Shown here piece by piece: positions 34,539 to 37,685 of a stretch of 37,685 nucleotides of DNA. This stretch comes from Candidatus Rokuibacteriota bacterium (GTDB taxonomy: Bacteria; Methylomirabilota; Methylomirabilia; Rokubacteriales; CSP1-6). The notes under the pieces were generated by a model that worked only from the letters and a program-made list of their open reading frames with translations, had not been told where the DNA came from and ran no database searches. Location: NCBI GenBank assembly GCA_016184125.1, contig JACPDG010000063.1:1-37685 (forward strand). Reading direction: 5' to 3'. A program made the translations under genes and the position numbers. Numbering within the stretch: position 1 is the stretch's first letter; each line of letters begins with the position of its first letter.

Positions 34539-34631
34539 ATGATGGCGGAGGTGATGGACGCCGCGGGCGCCGCCGGCGCCGGGCCGCTCCAGGCGCTGAC
34601 GCGCGAGGACCTGAAGCTGCTGCTGTCGTAG
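34539..34631 (+). CDS. Doubtful 30-aa ORF
   Basis: The two adjacent ATGs at 34539 open a short frame (MMAEVMDAAGAAGAGPLQAL, then TREDLKLLLS, TAG). The ending looks like a natural protein terminus, but there is only a weak, distant ribosome site. It may be a small protein or the tail of a lost gene. Confidence 0.2.
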   Translation: MMAEVMDAAGAAGAGPLQALTREDLKLLLS

Positions 34632-34706
34632 CGCGCGCCGGTGTCTCGATTCCTGGTCATTGCCCGCGCAGAGCGCGTGTGATACCCGGAGTGGGGAGGC
34701 TCTCGA

Positions 34707-35183
34707 ATGCCCGATGTCGACGCGCGGCTGGAACGGATCGAGCAGGCGATCCACTCGCTGACCGGCGTGACCGGCGAGCTCGCCCGGGAGAACCGCACGC
34801 TCGTCCAGGGGATGGCCTCCGACCGGACCGCCTTTCGCGAGACGTTGCGCGACCTCAACGGGTTCGTGGCGACGGCCGGTCTCGCGTTCGAGCGGCTCGA
34901 GCGGCAGGTCGGCCGGCTGGCCGAAATCACCGAGGTCGGCTTCACCCGGATGCAGCTGGCGATCGAGGGGATCAGCCGGGAGCTCTCCGAGAAGATCACC
35001 GAGAACAACCGGCAGATCGCCGAGAACAGCCGGCAGATCGCCGAGAACAACCGCCGGATCGACGAGACCAATCGCCGGATCGACGAGAACAACCGGCGCA
35101 TCGACGAGAACATCGAAGCGATCCGCCGGCTGATCGAGATCCTGAGGCGCGGGCGCGAGAACGGCGAGGGTCCCCCGGCGTAG
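34707..35183 (+). CDS. Coiled-coil protein with tandem heptad repeats
   Basis: This 158-aa protein is almost entirely helical. Residues 99-140 consist of six consecutive 7-residue units of the form E-N-N-R-x-I-D/A (21-bp repeats at about 35001-35126). They place Ile and Asn at heptad core positions, so an Asn-containing parallel coiled coil is expected. No signal peptide or membrane helix. The ATG at 34707 has GGGGAGG 7 nt upstream. Function unknown; a degenerate copy of its middle part lies at 37232-37292. Confidence 0.75.
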   Translation: MPDVDARLERIEQAIHSLTGVTGELARENRTLVQGMASDRTAFRETLRDLNGFVATAGLAFERLERQVGRLAEITEVGFTRMQLAIEGISRELSEKITENNRQIAENSRQIAENNRRIDETNRRIDENNRRIDENIEAIRRLIEILRRGRENGEGPPA

Positions 35184-35195
35184 GTGCCCGTCGCT

Positions 35196-35243
35196 ATCGG
35201 CGAGGATCAGCTCGATGTCGAGGTCGACGATGTTGCGCTTCGG
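35196..35243 (+). repeat. 48-bp copy of an internal ychF segment
   Basis: It matches 35985-36032 inside ychF at 46 of 48 positions, in the same orientation. It lies just beyond the ychF stop and directly after the coiled-coil gene. It is a short duplicated fragment with no reading frame of its own. Confidence 0.85.
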
Positions 35244-35276
35244 CGCCTCACCGCAGCCACCCGCTCCCTCGGCGAC

Positions 35277-36359
35277 CTACCCCTTTCCCACGTTGAACCG
35301 GAAGTGGCAGATCTCGCCGTCGCGCACGTGGTAGTCCTTCCCCTCGAGCCGCAGGTGGCCCTTCGCGCGCATCTCGGCGAAGGACCCGTGCGACGCGATG
35401 AGCTCGTCGTACGCCGTCACCTCGGCACGGATGAAGCCGCGCGCGATGTCCGAGTGCACCGCCCCCGCGGCGTCCTGCGCGCGCGTGCCGTGCGGAATCG
35501 GCCAGGCCCGCACCTCGTCCTCGCCGACCGTGAAGAACGAGATCAGCCCGAGCAGCGCGTAGCAGTCGCGCAGCACCCGGTGGATCGCCGGCTCCTTCAA
35601 TCCCAGATCGGCCAGGAACGCCGCCTGCTCCTCGCCGGCGAGCTGCGCCACTTCTGATTCGATCACCGCGGACACCCAGCCGATGCGCGTATGCGGCCGC
35701 GCCGCGACCTCCGCGAGCCCGTACGCGTCCGCCGCCCGCTCGCCCTCCGCGATCGCCTTCTCGTCCACGTTCAGGCAGTGCAGGATCGGCTTCTGCGACA
35801 GGAACGTGAACCCGCGGATCGCCTTCGCGTCGTCGTCCGTCAGCTCCACCGCCCGCAGCGGCGTCTCCGTCTCGAGCCGCTCCTTGAGCCGGCGCAGGAT
35901 CTCCTGCTCCTTCACCTCCGCGTCGGTGCGCCGCTTCTTGATCGAGGCCTCGAGCCGCTCGAGCCGGCGCTCGACCACTTCCAGATCGGCGAGGATCAGC
36001 TCGGTGTCGAGGTCGACGATGTCGCGCTTCGGGTCCGGCGCGCCCTGGAGATCGTCGGCGAACGCTCGCACCACGTGCAGGAGCGCGTCGGCGTTCCGGA
36101 ACTCCTTGGCTTCGAGCCCCGCGTGCTCGCCCTTGGCGATGCCCGCCAGATCGACCACCTCGAACGACGCGTACGTCGTCTTCTTCGGCTTGAAGAGGTC
36201 GCTCAGCCGGTCCACGCGCTCGTCCGGCACGCGGGCGATGCCGGTGTGCAGCTCGGCACGCCCCGTCTCGTAGCGCGACGTCGCGACGTGCGCGCCGGTG
36301 AGGAGGTTGAACAGCGTCGTCTTGCCGCTCTTCGGGAGCCCGATCAGGCCAATTTTCAT
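35277..36359 (-). CDS. ychF: Redox-regulated ATPase/GTPase YchF
   Basis: In this 360-aa Obg-family protein G1 is GLPKSGKTT (canonical GLPNVGKST), G3 is VVDLAGIAKG, G4 is CLNVDE, and the TGS domain is LISFFTVGEDEVRAWPIPHG with ARGFIRAEV. A coiled-coil insertion (DLEVVERRLERLEASIKKRR) is typical. The family prefers ATP and associates with ribosomes and stress responses. The ATG at 36359 was chosen; the frame extending to 36797 is spurious. G1 differs from the family consensus (Lys-Ser for Asn-Val). Short pieces of this gene are duplicated on both sides (35196-35243, 36410-36432). Confidence 0.94.
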   Translation of the reverse strand: MKIGLIGLPKSGKTTLFNLLTGAHVATSRYETGRAELHTGIARVPDERVDRLSDLFKPKKTTYASFEVVDLAGIAKGEHAGLEAKEFRNADALLHVVRAFADDLQGAPDPKRDIVDLDTELILADLEVVERRLERLEASIKKRRTDAEVKEQEILRRLKERLETETPLRAVELTDDDAKAIRGFTFLSQKPILHCLNVDEKAIAEGERAADAYGLAEVAARPHTRIGWVSAVIESEVAQLAGEEQAAFLADLGLKEPAIHRVLRDCYALLGLISFFTVGEDEVRAWPIPHGTRAQDAAGAVHSDIARGFIRAEVTAYDELIASHGSFAEMRAKGHLRLEGKDYHVRDGEICHFRFNVGKG

Positions 36360-36409
36360 GACCCACCCAGTATGCCACCCGGGCGGGCGGGCTCGATCAC
36401 CCCCCTCTC

Positions 36410-36432
36410 GCTCCTTCACCTCCGCGTCGGTG
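36410..36432 (+). repeat. 23-bp copy of a ychF coiled-coil segment
   Basis: It is identical to 35906-35928 within ychF and in the same orientation. It lies 50 bp upstream of the ychF start. With the 48-bp copy on the other side it forms flanking micro-duplications of one gene. Confidence 0.75.
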
Positions 36433-36510
36433 GCCGCGTCCTGCCGCGCCGCTTGCTCGTCCCGCCTCACGGGGCATCGCGTGCGTACGCGCGCCTGTTG
36501 ACCACGCGAA

Positions 36511-36535
36511 TACGTGCTACACTCCGTTACGTGCT
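36511..36535 (+). promoter_or_regulatory. Promoter/operator region of the vapBC module
   Basis: TACGTGCT is repeated directly at 36511-36518 and 36528-36535, flanking a TACACT -10 box. A TTGACC lies 14 bp upstream of that box (a short spacer). The placement suits autoregulation by the antitoxin-toxin complex. Confidence 0.45.
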
Positions 36536-36548
36536 CTGGCGGGACGGA

Positions 36549-36782
36549 ATGCATCAGAACATCACGCTGAGGCTCGAAAAGCGTTTGATCCGGAAAGCGA
36601 AGATCCGCGCCGCGGAGCGCGGCACGTCGATCAGCGGCCTGCTGGCGGAGTACCTCCAGGAGAAGCTCGAAGACGAGGACGCGTACGAGCAGGCCCGACA
36701 GCGGGCGCTCGACCTCCTCGACCGCGGGTTCCACCTCGGGGGACACGTCCCCGCGTCCCGCGACGAACTGCATGAGCGATAG
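36549..36782 (+). CDS. Ribbon-helix-helix antitoxin (VapB-like)
   Basis: In this 77-aa protein the N-terminal NITLRLEKRLIRKAKIRAAE plus GTSISGLLAEYLQEKL forms a ribbon-helix-helix DNA-binding domain. The acidic C-terminal arm (EDAYEQARQRALDLLDRGFH) would wrap the toxin. Its stop lies inside the toxin gene (11-nt overlap), the standard coupled arrangement. Family-level name only. Confidence 0.85.
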   Translation: MHQNITLRLEKRLIRKAKIRAAERGTSISGLLAEYLQEKLEDEDAYEQARQRALDLLDRGFHLGGHVPASRDELHER

Positions 36783-37203
36783 GGTCTTCGTCGACACGAA
36801 CGTCCTCGTCTATGCCCACGATCTCGACGCGGGAGAAAAGCGCACGGTGGCTGGGCGGCGGCTCGGCGAACTGTGGGACGCACGGAGCGGCGTTCTCAGC
36901 ACCCAGGTGCTCCAGGAGTTCTACGTCACGGTGACGCGGAAGATCGCGACGCCCGTCGAGCCGGCCCACGCTCGCGAGCTCGTTCGCACGTACGCCGTCT
37001 GGGACCTGGAGCTCCTCGGTCCCGATGCCATTGTTCGGGCCTCGGAGATCGGCGAGCGACACGGCATCTCGTTCTGGGACGCGCTCGTCGTGGCCGCAGC
37101 GATCAGGGGGCGGGCACGCAAGATCCTCTCTGAAGATCTCAACCCGGGGCAGACGATCGAAGGCGTGCTCGTCGAGAACCCTTTCGCGCCCGCTCCAGCG
37201 TAA
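36772..37203 (+). CDS. PIN-domain ribonuclease toxin (VapC-like)
   Basis: In this 143-aa protein the PIN acidic residues are visible: VFVDTNVLVYAHD (first Asp), QVLQEFYVTVTRK (Glu), and SFWDALVVAAA (Asp), with ILSEDLNPGQTI near the end. VapC toxins cleave tRNA or rRNA. It appears intact. It is translationally coupled to the antitoxin. Fragments of a similar gene lie just downstream. Confidence 0.9.
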   Translation: MSDRVFVDTNVLVYAHDLDAGEKRTVAGRRLGELWDARSGVLSTQVLQEFYVTVTRKIATPVEPAHARELVRTYAVWDLELLGPDAIVRASEIGERHGISFWDALVVAAAIRGRARKILSEDLNPGQTIEGVLVENPFAPAPA

Positions 37204-37430
37204 GCTGGCGGTCCCCGCGAGAGCACGCTCGGCCGAGGTCACCGAGGTCGGGTTCACCCGCTTACAGCGTGCGCTCGAGGAGACGAGCCGGGGACCCACC
37301 GGCTGTCGAAGCTGGCATTCAGCCGGGCGACAGCGGCGGCGACCGCTTCGCGGCTGTGGGACGCGCGGTGCGGGGTCCTCAGCACCCAGGGCAACGCGTC
37401 CGAGTCCCTGTGGGGCTGGGACTCGGCACC
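37204..37430 (+). pseudogene. Mosaic of decayed copies of neighbouring genes
   Basis: There is no intact gene here. Positions 37232-37292 align without gaps to 34919-34980 of the coiled-coil gene (about 80% identical; VTEVGFTRLQRALEE versus ITEVGFTRMQLAIEG). Positions 37354-37390 align to 36871-36907 of the VapC gene (33 of 37 bases; LWDARSGVLSTQ region). The rest is unrecognised. They may derive from these genes or from paralogues. Confidence 0.65.
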
Positions 37431-37530
37431 TCATAGCGGGATGACCGTCACGCTCGGGTGATCCACGAGAAGCGCGCGCAGGTCGTCGCCATCGCTCGTG
37501 AGCCTCCGCGCACCAGTCGTCCATCGCCTG
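37431..37530 (-). pseudogene. PIN-toxin (VapC-like) C-terminal remnant
   Basis: The minus frame reads ARRLTSDGDDLRALLVDHPS and VTVIPL then TGA, the typical last strand, helix and strand of a VapC toxin (TSDPDDLRALL). A stop interrupts the frame upstream. The ATG at 37536 in another frame suggests the toxin once started there and has lost its middle. Confidence 0.6.
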
Positions 37531-37532
37531 CT

Positions 37533-37613
37533 TCATCGCTGCTCTCGACGTTCGGCGAGCTTCTGCCAGAACGCGGGGCTATCGAGGATCTGACATCCGG
37601 CCACACTTGACAC
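37533..37613 (-). pseudogene. Antitoxin C-terminal remnant preceding the PIN remnant
   Basis: The minus frame ends ILDSPAFWQKLAERREQR then TGA, which looks like the toxin-binding tail of a Phd or VapB antitoxin. The TGA overlaps a downstream ATG (ATGA), as in functional toxin-antitoxin pairs. Only 26 codons remain open. Confidence 0.45.
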
Positions 37614-37685
37614 CGCGGGTCGCGTATGCGATTAAGGAGGTGTGTGGCTCTTCGGTCGCTGGTTCGGACCAGATGTGGTGCAACG

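Noticed and set aside
37607..37646. Plus-strand promoter and gene start at the right edge (TTGACA, AAGGAGG, GTG)
   Set aside because: The -10 is poor, the ribosome site is too close to the GTG codons, and too little sequence remains to recognise a product.

Overview
The window comes from a very GC-rich bacterial chromosome with densely packed, mostly leftward genes. The gene set, the codon use and a recurrent GC-rich intergenic repeat suggest an uncultivated soil or subsurface lineage such as Candidatus Rokubacteria / Methylomirabilota. That placement is an inference; there is no rRNA or other phylogenetic marker here. The GC richness creates very long antisense open frames, and these were not called as genes.

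Layout, left to right. (1) 1-5787, minus: branched-chain amino acid genes ilvB-ilvH-ilvC (ilvC runs off the left edge), preceded by pyruvate phosphate dikinase ppdK. (2) 5928-6142, minus: a compact transcription unit with its own promoter and rho-independent terminator and a 27-codon ORF. (3) 6242-13441, minus: a FadR-type GntR regulator, a two-domain universal stress protein, an ArsB/NhaD-type ion permease, a cytidylate-kinase-like/BON fusion, and a complete tripartite tricarboxylate transporter (tctC-tctB-tctA). (4) 13577-17080, minus: a three-gene 2-oxoacid:ferredoxin oxidoreductase (fused gamma-delta, alpha, beta) whose organisation and active-site residues match oxalate oxidoreductase. 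(5) 17223-21677, minus: an alpha/beta hydrolase, a HicA toxin remnant, and the PLP locus pdxR(MocR)-pdxS-pdxT, with a 135-bp tandem duplication between pdxS and pdxT. (6) 21850-25810, plus: an AhpD/CMD-like gene with an in-frame UGA in a CxxU motif and a bacterial-type SECIS hairpin (a selenoprotein), then an ABC ATPase and permease, a 60-aa protein and a SAM methyltransferase. (7) 25822-28593, minus: a MazF-like remnant, an Smr-domain protein, a PCP-reductase-domain protein, an amidase and a GatC/AtzG-like small partner. (8) 28651-34098, plus: a RACo-like corrinoid-activation ATPase, a MaoC-type hydratase, an EamA transporter, queF and a UroD/MtaA-family methyltransferase. (9) 34116-37685: a double zinc-finger protein, a heptad-repeat coiled-coil protein, the GTPase YchF, an intact VapBC-type module, and a stretch of decayed fragments of toxin-antitoxin and neighbouring genes.

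Three themes link the regions. First, seven copies of one GC-rich hairpin-forming repeat lie at six gene junctions, always in the same coordinate orientation and usually touching a stop codon. Second, several promoters place the -10 box only 6-9 bp before the start codon, which suggests leaderless or near-leaderless mRNAs. Third, toxin-antitoxin debris (HicA, two MazF/PemK-like, VapBC) is scattered around one intact module. The most notable items are the selenoprotein with its SECIS, the oxalate-oxidoreductase-like operon next to a solute importer, the short transcription unit upstream of ppdK, and the repeat family.
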